A DNA stretch of 7,982 bases from Thiotrichales bacterium (lineage in GTDB: Bacteria > Pseudomonadota > Gammaproteobacteria > UWMA-0217), in NCBI GenBank assembly GCA_024763135.1, contig JANTGD010000155.1:1-7982 (forward strand), written 5' to 3'. The notes beneath the pieces are model-generated. The model did no database searches. It was not told the DNA's origin and worked only from the letters and a program-made list of their open reading frames with translations. The position numbers and the translations under genes were made by a program. Positions 1-6,545 of the stretch are shown here, one piece after another. Each line of letters begins with the position of its first letter. Positions within the stretch are counted from its first letter, which is position 1.

Positions 1-117
1 GGCACGATCCAGCGTTAATTGTGGCTCAAAATGCTCATGTACTGCGTGTAAACTGCGCTTTTTCTCCAGATTTTGCCTTGTCTCGCACTCACCTGAGCGT
101 TTTTTAACAGCCTGTTA
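1..117 (-). repeat. Copy 1 of a short inverted-repeat element (MITE-like), cut by the window edge
   Basis: This 117-bp stretch matches 3512-3628 without gaps and with five mismatches (window positions 25, 27, 39, 82 and 105). The copy at 3484-3629 is bounded by inverted repeats. Here only the end carrying the right terminal repeat is seen (about 100-117, ending AACAGCCTGTTA), and the other end lies beyond base 1. On the minus strand a frame through the repeat stays open longer than in copy 2, because the TAA at 3550-3552 corresponds to TAC here. Its position just downstream of the flippase puts it at the distal border of the ligase-flippase pair. The strand given is arbitrary. Both copies have the same orientation. 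Confidence 0.85.
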
Positions 118-206
118 GAGGTATCGGAAACTCATCGACCTGTGCCGATCAACAGAAAACGCTGACCCTTGTTTCTAATTTTCAGCATGTGTCGAATTTT
201 CCGCTG
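118..206. other. Short non-coding stretch downstream of the flippase
   Basis: This lies between the flippase stop and the repeat. I see no gene here. A 5-bp inverted repeat (ATCGG at 122-126 and CCGAT at 145-149) has an 18-nt loop and no T-tract on the transcribed strand, so it is not a convincing terminator. Where transcription of the operon ends cannot be decided from the sequence. Confidence 0.4.
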
Positions 207-1730
207 CTACTTTCCAAAGTACGATAACCAACGCGATGTTCTAATATTAAACGAATCAAGCAACCCCTGGTAAATCGTACGGTCCTCTAAGGTCATACAT
301 CCGGATTTTAATATCAAAACTGCAAATAGGATCAAATACAGCATACCGCCTAGGACAATCGCCAGAATATCTGGCATGTCTTGCACGAGCAGATAGATGG
401 GCACCGTGGCAACACCAGCGATGACCAATATTTTTGAAAAATCGAGCCAATCCAGCGTCGTATTCAGCTGCCTGCTAGCAAACCCGATATTAGCCGCCGA
501 AATCATCAACAGCGTGACAGCAAAGGCTACAAGGGCGCCCCAGATGTGCCAGAAAGGAATCAGAACAAATGCCAGCATAATATTGATCACAGCACCCACA
601 ATATTGCTGAGTAACATTTTATTTTGCAGATCATGAGTCAGCAGCACCGCATTCGCGGCACCGGTCACCATGGTCAATCCCGCAAAGAACAGGATCACCT
701 GAAAAGGAAGAATTGCGTCGTAGTAGTCCGCACCCAGCACCAGACCAATGATGCGATCGGCAAAGACCACACCGAACGCAATCAAAGGGGCTGCAAGTAA
801 GAACAAATAACGTGCGGCAGTTTTAAAGTTATGTTGTTGTTCTTCTTTCCCATCCTTTTTGGTTCTGGCCATGATGGGAAGGATCACACCATTGAGTATG
901 CCTGGAATCAAAGTCACTGCGCTGACCGCCAATACAAATGCTGCATTGTAGTAACCTGCAATCTCCGGCATGCCGTAATAATTCAATACAAATACTTCAA
1001 GCTGCTTTTCCACCAGAAAACCTAAGGCCAAGACCAGCGTAAGATATTTGATACTGCGCAGCACACTGCGCCGATAGACAGCATCGCCAGAGCGATTTGC
1101 TCCGCTAAAAGTCTTGCTCACCTGATTGCCGACTAAGTACCAGGCAATACAACCATATAGCGTGGCAATCAGCGTATAAACGACGACATAGGCTTCGAGC
1201 TGCCCACTCAACCATGTGACAGCCACAACGAGTAACACATTGATCGGATTAACGAGCAAATTGATCCACAACTGTACCTTAAAATCCTCAAGACCTTTGG
1301 CAACCCCCACATAGAACCCCTGTACAGCCTTTGGAATAAACGCAAAAAACACCATCCACAAGAGTAATCGCAGGGAAGAATTTTCTGTTGTGCTTTCAAG
1401 TTGCTGTGTCACAACCCAGAGCAACAAGATGACCCAAGGTATGGCCCAGAGTAAAATACGAAAATGAAGCTTTAACGTCCAAGGAATCAGTGCTAAATCC
1501 CCGGTGCCGCGTAGTTCCGCCAGATAGCGGATAATCGAGGTGTTTATGCCGCCCGATACCAGGGCAACGCCCAAAGCCGCAACCCAGATTACAAAGCTAT
1601 AGATGCCGTACTGCTCTGGACCCAGTGTGCGTGCAATGATCGTTGTGATCACCAAACCCAGGAAGTACTCGAAGTACGTCGCGGCGGCAAAGAAAAACGT
1701 GTTGTCTAGGGCTGTCTTGGCGCGGCGCAT
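207..1730 (-). CDS. Wzx-type polysaccharide flippase (MATE/MOP superfamily)
   Basis: A 507-residue integral membrane protein, the usual length for Wzx/RfbX-type lipid-linked oligosaccharide flippases with 12-14 helices. The N-terminus carries the family signature ARTLGPEQYGIYSF (residues 33-46) after a first hydrophobic helix. Further hydrophobic segments repeat to near the C-terminus, and basic loops such as ARTKKDGK fit cytoplasmic positions. By family knowledge it would move undecaprenyl-diphosphate-linked repeat units to the periplasmic face of the inner membrane. I chose the ATG at 1730 because it forms TGATG with the ligase stop (1-nt overlap), the mark of translational coupling. A GTG at 1799 would extend the protein by 23 residues into the ligase gene, with a Cys-rich stretch untypical of flippases. 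No clear Shine-Dalgarno precedes the ATG. The region looks lower in GC than the co-polymerase at 3772-5262. The substrate is unknown. Confidence 0.92.
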   Translation of the reverse strand: MRRAKTALDNTFFFAAATYFEYFLGLVITTIIARTLGPEQYGIYSFVIWVAALGVALVSGGINTSIIRYLAELRGTGDLALIPWTLKLHFRILLWAIPWVILLLWVVTQQLESTTENSSLRLLLWMVFFAFIPKAVQGFYVGVAKGLEDFKVQLWINLLVNPINVLLVVAVTWLSGQLEAYVVVYTLIATLYGCIAWYLVGNQVSKTFSGANRSGDAVYRRSVLRSIKYLTLVLALGFLVEKQLEVFVLNYYGMPEIAGYYNAAFVLAVSAVTLIPGILNGVILPIMARTKKDGKEEQQHNFKTAARYLFLLAAPLIAFGVVFADRIIGLVLGADYYDAILPFQVILFFAGLTMVTGAANAVLLTHDLQNKMLLSNIVGAVINIMLAFVLIPFWHIWGALVAFAVTLLMISAANIGFASRQLNTTLDWLDFSKILVIAGVATVPIYLLVQDMPDILAIVLGGMLYLILFAVLILKSGCMTLEDRTIYQGLLDSFNIRTSRWLSYFGK

Positions 1731-3028
1731 CAGTAGGCCCAAATTAAAAGCAGTTTTACAACAACAAATAATCCAATCACACCTAACCACGCTAGCCACA
1801 GCATCGAACCTAGCTGTGACCAGCCCGATTGGATCAAGGCATCCCGCGTTGCAGGTTCACCAACGCTCAGCATGTACCCAGTAGCAAGCCCCATCAATAG
1901 GTAGAGGTAAGTCACGTAAGTTTGGCTCAGGAAAAAACCCGCTGACGCATAACCAACCACCGCCAACAGTAAAATCCACCCCGGATCCAATGAAGTCGTC
2001 TTTCCCCCAAGCGCCCGAGACCCGGTTTTATCGACTTTGAGCGATGTGGCACCATGCTCCCGAACGACCGAATACAACATCCACAACGTCATTAGTATAA
2101 AAGTGACCCACAAGCTATACCCCACAAGACCGGATTCCGCCAGCACCAACACGAACGAATTATGCGCTGTCAATGTATAATGATCGGTAAAGTGGTCATA
2201 GCCAACCCCAAAGATGGGGTGACTCAAAAACATTTGCAGACCGGCCTCCCATGCATCGATACGACCTAATGCAGATTCATCCCCCGCTGTGATGGACTCT
2301 GGCCGCAACTTCAGCCCCAGCGTCAAAACTAACGCCCCTGCGCCTACGATCACTGCCTGCACGCCCCCCCTGCGCCGCCAAAACTCCAGTAACCCCATCA
2401 CGCCCAAAGCGAGTAGAGCGCCGCGAGATTTCGTCATATACAAGGCAATCAGAATCACAACCAACATAGCCAGCAATGCGCTCATCGCGATGAAAGAACG
2501 CCGCTGAATTAATAAATACACAATAAAGGGCAGCACCGTTACAAACAACACACCCAAATCATTTGGATCACTGAAAATCCCAAGGTAACGCACCCGCGAC
2601 ACGCCATGTTCGAGCAAAACCGGCATCCCGGTGAATCCCATCCCCGTCAGGTATTGTCCGATCGAATGCAGCGCGACGAATGCCGTAGAGATCACAATGA
2701 CCCACCATACGGCTGTCTGCCGCGTTGAATTCGTCACCGTGGTCGCAGTCACCATATAGAGAAGCCACGCTGGCATCATCGACACCAATGCGTAGCCCAT
2801 ATCATAACCATGACCACTAAACAGTTCGGACAATACGAGCGCGATAACGAACAATGCCAACAAATACAGCTGCGGCAGACGGATATCCTTCTTCTCTCCC
2901 ACTACCCAGAACATGCCTGCACCACCCAGCACCATGGTTACCACCGGCATGTTCATGAGTCCGGCGAGAAATTCCTGAGGCCTAATAATGATTAGAACAA
3001 CAGTCAGCAGCAATAGCCCAAATACCAA
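1730..3028 (-). CDS. O-antigen ligase/polymerase family membrane protein (Wzy_C domain), probable EPS polymerase
   Basis: A 432-residue polytopic membrane protein with roughly 10-12 hydrophobic segments. The conserved core of the O-antigen ligase/Wzy family is visible: IFSDPND at 151-157, TKSRGA at 199-204, Arg256 and Trp260 of GRIDAW, then HPIFGVGYDHF (270-280) and AHNSF (288-292) with the family's His289 in the large periplasmic loop, followed by ESGLVGY. RPQEF at 16-20 is an N-terminal motif seen in many EPS-locus members. WaaL ligases and Wzy polymerases cannot be told apart by these motifs. The adjacent flippase, co-polymerases and tyrosine kinase make an exopolysaccharide polymerase more likely (inference). 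It starts with TTG at 3028, backed by a perfect AAGGAG 7 nt upstream. The next in-frame Met, residue 25, would remove the first helix. It is the first gene after a 743-bp gap, so it may have its own promoter. Confidence 0.9.
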   Translation of the reverse strand: MVFGLLLLTVVLIIIRPQEFLAGLMNMPVVTMVLGGAGMFWVVGEKKDIRLPQLYLLALFVIALVLSELFSGHGYDMGYALVSMMPAWLLYMVTATTVTNSTRQTAVWWVIVISTAFVALHSIGQYLTGMGFTGMPVLLEHGVSRVRYLGIFSDPNDLGVLFVTVLPFIVYLLIQRRSFIAMSALLAMLVVILIALYMTKSRGALLALGVMGLLEFWRRRGGVQAVIVGAGALVLTLGLKLRPESITAGDESALGRIDAWEAGLQMFLSHPIFGVGYDHFTDHYTLTAHNSFVLVLAESGLVGYSLWVTFILMTLWMLYSVVREHGATSLKVDKTGSRALGGKTTSLDPGWILLLAVVGYASAGFFLSQTYVTYLYLLMGLATGYMLSVGEPATRDALIQSGWSQLGSMLWLAWLGVIGLFVVVKLLLIWAY

Positions 3029-3035
3029 GCAGTCT

Positions 3036-3041
3036 CTCCTT
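3036..3041 (-). promoter_or_regulatory. Shine-Dalgarno of the ligase/polymerase gene (decides a TTG start)
   Basis: On the minus strand AAGGAG is followed by 7 nt and then TTG at 3028. No ATG lies at a suitable distance in this frame, and the encoded N-terminus is a good membrane helix, so the TTG is very likely the true start. This is the strongest ribosome binding site in the window. Confidence 0.8.
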
Positions 3042-3344
3042 AATGTTTCGGGGTTGTCTCAAACGCCCTCCGCTACAGGCGCGTAAGGATCTGATTAATT
3101 GAGGCGCTATACAGTTTTCACATTGCTTTGCAGGGAGCTGTCGCAAACCTACTAGCCCGACTGCTATGGTGCGCGCTGCTCGTGGCGTTCTTCAATACCC
3201 TCTTATAGAAACGAAAAATCCGCATTTGGTTCCATGCTCGCCGGAAAATATCAATGGTTTTGGGAAACACGCACCCTCGGACAGACTGGCAAAAATACCC
3301 ATGCCATTTGTCAAGTTCCAAAATCATTCTTTTCTGCAATGACG

Positions 3345-3465
3345 GGCACAGCCCGACGAGCCGGAAGGTCAGCCCCCTCTTCTCCCGCTCCGCGAATTAA
3401 GGCGGGCGACCGGAGCACCCTTTCTTTTGGTTCGTTTTCTTTGGGCGAGCAACGAAAATGAACGC
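3345..3465. repeat. Probable dispersed intergenic repeat
   Basis: One minus-strand frame reads SLLAQRKRTKRKGAP and runs into a stop. From memory, the string QRKRTKRKG recurs in short spurious ORFs of many proteobacterial genomes and marks a dispersed non-coding repeat rather than a protein. The plus strand shows the matching run of T-rich pyrimidine blocks, TTTCTTTTGGTTCGTTTTC. Only one copy is in the window, so its repeat nature cannot be shown here and rests on recollection. The boundaries are approximate. Confidence 0.35.
3430..3463. repeat. Imperfect inverted repeat / hairpin
   Basis: The left arm at 3430-3442 (GTTCGTTTTCTTT) and the right arm at 3451-3463 (AACGAAAATGAAC) pair at 11 of 13 positions around an 8-nt loop. 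The stem is A/T-rich and no T-run follows on the minus strand, so it does not look like an ordinary intrinsic terminator for the upstream co-polymerase gene. It is more likely part of the dispersed repeat around it. Confidence 0.6.
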
Positions 3466-3483
3466 GCGTGTTGCAAAATTCGC

Positions 3484-3503
3484 TTAGCAGGTTGTTGAAA
3501 AAC
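3484..3503 (+). repeat. Left terminal inverted repeat of the MITE-like element
   Basis: TTAGCAGGTTGTTGAAAAAC pairs with the reverse complement of 3610-3629, with two differences (positions 4 and 9 of the repeat). The corresponding end of copy 1 lies outside the window. Confidence 0.7.
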
Positions 3504-3609
3504 TCTCAGCTGGCACGATCCAGCGTTAATTGTGGTTTAAAATGCTCATTTACTGCGTGTAAACTGCGCTTTTTCTCCAGATTTTGCCTTGTATCGCACT
3601 CACCTGAGC

Positions 3610-3629
3610 GTTTTTCAACAGCCTGTTAA
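3610..3629 (-). repeat. Right terminal inverted repeat of the MITE-like element
   Basis: GTTTTTCAACAGCCTGTTAA is the inverted partner of 3484-3503. The equivalent end is present at 99-117 in copy 1, with one T/C difference. Confidence 0.7.
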
Positions 3630-3771
3630 TAAACATCTTGACGGTAACGGCGCGAAATCACTCACCAAGCTGCACCAAGAGCTACTGACAGCGCGCTTTC
3701 AGATCGGCACCAAGCAAACGGGGCAACGAGTGGAAGTAAGACCCCCACATCAATGTTCAGCCTACTTACCG

Positions 3772-5262
3772 TCAAGGATGGGTATGAAAATGCACTAAAA
3801 GCGCCAAGCCGATCAGTGCCAATACGCTCCACCCCAGCGCCAATAACATACGGCGCGTTCTTGTGGGCGGGGAGGATGTCAAATTGGGGGATACGCAGGA
3901 ATTACTCCCTGATAATCCCTGCGCACTGCGTACAAAAGCCCACCAGTATCGCAACGAAACAGCGATCGCGCCCATTATCAAGCCCAGCCCCCCTACTGCC
4001 GCCACTGCGAACATTTTTGAAAAACCTTCGGGTAAGGCAGAACTTTCCGGCGCATGCAATACATTGAACTGCTCCTTGACTTGCATCACTGCCCGCAGTT
4101 CTCTCGCAGCGCTGTGTTCTTTTTCCAGCAATGTTGCAAAATCGGTTTCCAGCACCCCCAGCTCATGTTGCAACCGCCGCTGCTGCCACTCCATCGAGGG
4201 CTTGCTTGCAATCCGGTGCGCGAGCTGCCCCGCGTTCTGCTGCATACCATCGACTCTGCGTTGCAAGCCCTCTACTTCGGCGGCTGCACTCGCCACTTGC
4301 AGCTCCAGGCCGCCGAGCTCTTCATCGCTCTCTTCCAGACGTCCCGGCAATACAGTATCCCGCGCCTGCCCTGCTTGTACGGCGTGCTTAAGTAATGCGA
4401 GCCGTGTGCGCAACGCCTTCACATCCGGATGTTGCTCGGTGTAACTGAGTAACAGAGAGGAAATCCGTGACTCGATCAATTCAATCTCATCCTGTACCTC
4501 CTGACGGTCAACCAAGGTTGCGGTCCGATACTGCGCGCGTTGTTGCTCAAGTGCTGTCAAGCGTCCCTGCGCTTCTTGCAACGCCAAACGTGCCTGAGAC
4601 AAATCATCACTGCGTGCATAGAGAGCCTCACGCACACCAATACGCACATCGATATCACTCTCCCCCAGCCGCATGCTCAATGGCCAGAGACGGGCACGTT
4701 TACTTTGTAGCGTCTGCTCCGTAGCCTCTCGCTCAGCCTGCCAGAATGCGTGTTGCGCTCGGGCCCTACGGAGCCTTTTTTCAAACAGCCGCTGCTTTAA
4801 CGCGTGGATCCAACGCTGCAACAATTCACGACTCGCTTGCGGACTATCACCACAATAGGTCACACGGAGAGTTTGATGAGGTTCGGAAAGATAAACCTTA
4901 AAACGCTGCTGTAGATCACGCAGCGCACGTGCTCCAGATAAATCATCCGTGAGCGCCTGCCCCTGCGCTGTCTCTGGCAGCAGACGGAGCCAATCACTGC
5001 GCGATAGAAGCCACGCTGCCTGAATGTCCCCAACACCGCTTCTCTCCTGCGGTTGTGCCACCCCAACCAGCTCGCTCCAGAGCTCAGTATCCGCTATCCG
5101 CAGTTGCATTGACGCAAGATAGAGACTCGGCCGCAGCCACACCAAAGCCCAGCCCAACAACATCACGGCCGCTGCCGTTATCCAAAACGAGACCGGGTAT
5201 CGTCTGATTGCAGCCAGATAAAAAGCACCCAATTCCCATCGATTCTTCCAATCCATACCCAA
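3772..5262 (-). CDS. Second Wzz/GumC-type polysaccharide co-polymerase (chain-length determinant), divergent
   Basis: A 496-residue protein with the co-polymerase plan: an N-terminal helix (about 26-43), a long Gln/Glu/Arg/Leu-rich periplasmic region likely to form coiled coils (about 145-395), and a helix at about 416-437. Y-T-E-Q-H-P-D-V at 274-281 matches the HPxV-type motif of GumC/EpsF-like members. APESSALPEGF (404-414) stands where family members carry a Pro-rich motif before the second helix. A third helix (472-491) follows a Ser/Thr/Pro-rich linker and ends in HFHTHP. No kinase domain is fused. It would set chain length or help export (inference). The TTG start at 5262 has AAAGG 6 nt upstream. 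An ATG at 5256 would shorten it by two residues but has poorer spacing. It is 136 bp after the glycosyltransferase and may be co-transcribed. It is visibly richer in GC than the flippase. Confidence 0.82.
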   Translation of the reverse strand: MGMDWKNRWELGAFYLAAIRRYPVSFWITAAAVMLLGWALVWLRPSLYLASMQLRIADTELWSELVGVAQPQERSGVGDIQAAWLLSRSDWLRLLPETAQGQALTDDLSGARALRDLQQRFKVYLSEPHQTLRVTYCGDSPQASRELLQRWIHALKQRLFEKRLRRARAQHAFWQAEREATEQTLQSKRARLWPLSMRLGESDIDVRIGVREALYARSDDLSQARLALQEAQGRLTALEQQRAQYRTATLVDRQEVQDEIELIESRISSLLLSYTEQHPDVKALRTRLALLKHAVQAGQARDTVLPGRLEESDEELGGLELQVASAAAEVEGLQRRVDGMQQNAGQLAHRIASKPSMEWQQRRLQHELGVLETDFATLLEKEHSAARELRAVMQVKEQFNVLHAPESSALPEGFSKMFAVAAVGGLGLIMGAIAVSLRYWWAFVRSAQGLSGSNSCVSPNLTSSPPTRTRRMLLALGWSVLALIGLALLVHFHTHP

Positions 5263-5398
5263 GCACAGCCTTTGTAATCCAACGCCGACTCTGGCTGTTT
5301 AGCAACAAGCGCTTAATCCATAGTAAATTCCCAGGTCGCGCTGTCCTGGCGCTGCGTGCGGAGAAGTGACACTTTGGAAAGCATGAGAAAAAAACGAC
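5263..5398. other. 136-bp spacer between glycosyltransferase and second co-polymerase
   Basis: No gene is seen here. A 5-bp inverted repeat (CCAGG/CCTGG near 5331-5349) lacks a T-run and is too weak to call a terminator. No convincing promoter is visible. The gap is longer than those upstream, so an internal promoter or processing site is possible but not shown. Confidence 0.4.
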
Positions 5399-6532
5399 TC
5401 ACCACTGCACGCTGACCTGCCCAAGCAAGTAGCGTTTGAGCCCCACAACGGCCGCTATATTGAGCTCCCAGAATACATAGACAAAGCTGAGCAAGCGCAG
5501 CTTACGACTCGCAGGAAACAACGCCGCCACCGCAATCAGCAGGTAGAAAACGACCTGTGCAATCAATAGTACCTGGTAAATCGGCCCCTCTACATACAGC
5601 GTGAGAACAAAAATCAAGGCCAGGAGGTAAGGCACCAACAAGCGCATGACTTTGTGCGAGACAAACTGAAAAAATATGGGATTTTCAAATGGATTGAATA
5701 ACCAGGGGTTACGCCTAAATGCCTGATAGTTCCCTGCCAACGTACGGATTTTCCTATTTCGCTCGCGCTGTCCGTCCTCTGCCACGGCGTCATACATGTA
5801 GGCTCCTTCTGCAAACAAAACCCGTTGGCCAGTCCGCAGAATTTGTGCAGGCACTTGGAAATCATCCAGCAAGGTGTCTTCAGGCAACGCAATATAATCT
5901 TCGCGTCGAATCGCGTAGAGCGCGCCACTGACGCCAGGTACCGAATGCACCCGTGATTCTGCTCTGCGAATGAATTTTTCATAACGCCAGTACAATCCAT
6001 GCTGCGTGCCTTCCTCAGTGCTGGGATCGATATGGACCAATTCTCCGCTAACCGCCCCCACAGCTGGCTGCAACAGCTGGGTCACAATACGCCGAATCGC
6101 TGTCGCATGGACCGTCTGCCTCGCATCGGAAAAAACCACAACCGGCGTTTTCACAAACTGCATCGCAAAATTCAGGGCAGAGGGCTTACCCCTTCTGCCT
6201 GTATAACCAACAAACTGAACGTCTGGATAATCGCTGCTCAATGATCCCGGATGATCGGTTGAACCATCTGCTACCACGATGATGTTCAGCGCGCCTGGAT
6301 AATCTGATGCCAACACAGAGTTAAGTTTTGCAGGCAGCCGCGTGAACTCATTGAAAACAGGAATCACCACGGTCACCGCCGGCAATGCTGGCGCCGCTGC
6401 ATCCGACGCGCAGGACGATGCCTGCCTTTCCCTGTGAACAGCGCGCTTGGCCTCGAATAGGATTAAGGCGGGATATCCAAAATAAGTGTAGACCACTAAA
6501 AAAATGGCGATCCAGAGTATCAGCTCTGCCAC
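5399..6532 (-). CDS. Membrane-anchored family 2 glycosyltransferase
   Basis: A 377-residue processive-type GT2 enzyme. An N-terminal helix (3-19) ending in YFGYP is typical of cellulose-synthase-like transferases. The GT-A domain follows: VTVVIPVFNE (53-62), the nucleotide-binding V-V-A-D-G-S (86-91), FSDAR with the metal-binding Asp136 (134-138), LLDDF with the probable catalytic acid Asp223 or Asp224 (221-225), and QRERNRK (255-261) where the QxxRW-type motif sits, followed by AGNYQAF. Three or four C-terminal helices (about 295-365) anchor it in the inner membrane. It would add a sugar from a nucleotide donor at the cytoplasmic face. Sugar and acceptor are unknown. It starts with GTG at 6532, 13 nt after the kinase stop, with a weak GAGAG six nt upstream. 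No internal Met lies before the GT-A core, which supports the GTG. It is likely one operon with the kinase. Confidence 0.92.
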   Translation of the reverse strand: MAELILWIAIFLVVYTYFGYPALILFEAKRAVHRERQASSCASDAAAPALPAVTVVIPVFNEFTRLPAKLNSVLASDYPGALNIIVVADGSTDHPGSLSSDYPDVQFVGYTGRRGKPSALNFAMQFVKTPVVVFSDARQTVHATAIRRIVTQLLQPAVGAVSGELVHIDPSTEEGTQHGLYWRYEKFIRRAESRVHSVPGVSGALYAIRREDYIALPEDTLLDDFQVPAQILRTGQRVLFAEGAYMYDAVAEDGQRERNRKIRTLAGNYQAFRRNPWLFNPFENPIFFQFVSHKVMRLLVPYLLALIFVLTLYVEGPIYQVLLIAQVVFYLLIAVAALFPASRKLRLLSFVYVFWELNIAAVVGLKRYLLGQVSVQW

Positions 6533-6545
6533 TTGTGTCTCTCAC

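Larger units (their letters stand above)
3484..3629 (-). mobile_element. MITE-like element, complete copy (146 bp)
   Basis: The ends form 20-bp terminal inverted repeats: 3484-3503 (TTAGCAGGTTGTTGAAAAAC) against the reverse complement of 3610-3629, matching at 18 of 20 positions. The interior is too short for a transposase. The inner 117 bp (3512-3628) recurs at 1-117 in the same orientation at about 96% identity. The TTGTTGAAAAAC-type end resembles the ends of known insertion sequences in proteobacteria, so I infer a non-autonomous derivative moved by a transposase elsewhere. I cannot name the family. TTA or TTAR flanks both sides and could be a short target duplication or part of the repeat itself. 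The strand is arbitrary. Confidence 0.75.
3029..3771. other. 743-bp gene-free region with accumulated repeat sequence
   Basis: This gap splits an otherwise tightly packed minus-strand gene cluster. From high to low coordinates it holds a decayed minus-strand frame (3750-3550, two internal stops), the 146-bp inverted-repeat element (3484-3629), an imperfect hairpin (3430-3463) inside what looks like a second dispersed repeat (about 3345-3465), and about 300 bp without recognisable content before the ligase Shine-Dalgarno. Short open frames exist on both strands, but none has a convincing start, ribosome site or familiar protein sequence. A promoter for the ligase-flippase pair should lie here, but I found no clear -35/-10 pair. 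A TATAGC at about 3107-3112 on the minus strand has no good -35. Confidence 0.6.

Noticed and set aside
208..221. Palindrome TACTTT-CC-AAAGTA at the flippase stop as a regulatory site
   Set aside because: Six-base A/T-rich arms around a CC centre, mostly within the last codons. It is short enough to be chance and has no second copy in the window.
1731..1799. GTG-initiated 23-codon N-terminal extension of the flippase
   Set aside because: It lies wholly inside the ligase coding sequence and adds a Cys-rich segment foreign to flippases. ATG at 1730 forms a TGATG junction and places the first helix and the ARTLGPEQYG motif at the usual distance from the start.
3118..3339. Minus-strand 73-codon open frame in the gap upstream of the ligase
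   Set aside because: No ribosome site, no recognisable protein sequence and no operon-like spacing. Its basic, low-information composition fits chance translation of repeat DNA.
3589..3798. Plus-strand 69-codon frame across the right inverted repeat
   Set aside because: It starts inside the mobile element, runs into the 3' end of the co-polymerase gene antisense, and has no Shine-Dalgarno or familiar motif.
3863..4444. Long plus-strand frame (193 codons) opposite the second co-polymerase
   Set aside because: Its Ser/Cys/Arg-rich composition is typical of antisense reading of a coiled-coil gene. The minus-strand gene has full family architecture.
5331..5349. CCAGG/CCTGG inverted repeat after the glycosyltransferase as a terminator
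   Set aside because: Only five paired bases, a 9-nt loop and no T-tract on the minus strand.
5350..5366. Possible sigma-54 site (TGGCGC...TGC) between glycosyltransferase and co-polymerase
   Set aside because: It is on the plus strand, opposite to all genes, and the GG-GC spacing is 8 rather than 10 nt.
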